This document shows positions 63,998 to 64,000 of a stretch of DNA of 64,000 nucleotides, in pieces. Below the pieces are notes generated by a model. It saw only the letters and a list, made by a program, of their open reading frames with translations. It had not been told where the DNA came from and did no database searches. The stretch's first letter is position 1. Each line of letters starts with the position of its first letter. The position numbers were made by a program, and so were the translations under genes. This stretch comes from Streptococcus henryi DSM 19005 (GTDB taxonomy: Bacteria > Bacillota > Bacilli > Lactobacillales > Streptococcaceae): contig NZ_AQYA01000036.1 of the NCBI RefSeq assembly GCF_000376985.1, forward strand, positions 156,348-220,347, in the 5' to 3' direction.

Positions 63998-64000
63998 TTC

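Overview
The window is chromosomal DNA of a low-GC Gram-positive coccus, almost certainly a Streptococcus. The gene order (pepP-uvrA, rpsF-ssb-rpsR, malR/malQ/malP facing malX-malC-malD, a GlnP-type double-binding-domain transporter, a tRNA cluster next to ddl-murF-prfC) and BOX-like repeats with ATACTC...GAGTAT ends fit that genus. The salivarius group (S. salivarius, S. vestibularis or S. thermophilus) is my best guess, partly because of an alpha-acetolactate decarboxylase gene; this is inference. I see no prophage, intact insertion sequence, CRISPR array or rRNA gene.

Layout. 1-6.3 kb: partial pepP, uvrA, a repeat-bearing gap, corA, a DUF1129 membrane protein. 6.4-7.5 kb: rpsF-ssb-rpsR. 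7.8-8.8 kb: the most unusual region, a transcription unit with a near-consensus promoter and a strong terminator that carries only five tiny ORFs (13-21 codons) sharing the core N-x-[SA]-R-[YF]-K-N-G-D. 8.9-12.3 kb: mutY without its usual iron-sulfur cysteines, a lipoprotein, a zinc alcohol dehydrogenase, trxA. 12.5-15.3 kb: dTDP-rhamnose genes rfbA, rfbC, rfbB. 15.5-20.2 kb: a DUF2798 membrane protein and a persulfide-type operon (rhodanese, CoA-disulfide reductase-rhodanese fusion, rhodanese) facing a CsoR/CstR-like repressor. 20.3-23.2 kb: lepA and ndk. 23.5-32.9 kb: maltodextrin uptake and breakdown. 33-34.9 kb: a plastic zone with a duplicated NUDIX gene tail, a type I toxin-antitoxin candidate and a membrane gene with an in-frame stop. 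34.9-41.1 kb: uvrB, a CPBP protease and a glutamine-type ABC transporter. 41.2-51.7 kb: FlaR-like kinase, ABC-F protein, DUF3267 protein, 6-phospho-beta-glucosidase, acetolactate decarboxylase, TPR protein, AI-2E-family permease, mutX, lactonase. 51.9-53.9 kb: a MerR-controlled operon. 54-63.4 kb: YkvI-like transporter, HIT protein, a flavoprotein reductase lipoprotein, prfC, murF, ddl. 63.7-64 kb: four tRNA genes on the minus strand.

How the parts work together. The maltodextrin genes form a regulon: LacI-type operators sit inside the promoter spacers of both divergent units, so the binding protein and permeases, phosphorylase and glucanotransferase should be induced together. A NmlR/AdhR-like MerR protein at 53.4-53.9 kb has a 20-bp operator in a 19-bp promoter spacer; a near-identical operator with the same spacing sits before the alcohol dehydrogenase 42 kb away, so the two loci probably form one electrophile or thiol-stress regulon. 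The CsoR/CstR-like repressor has candidate operators on both sides of the divergent sulfur-detoxification promoter. Three families of short terminal-inverted-repeat elements are scattered in the gaps.
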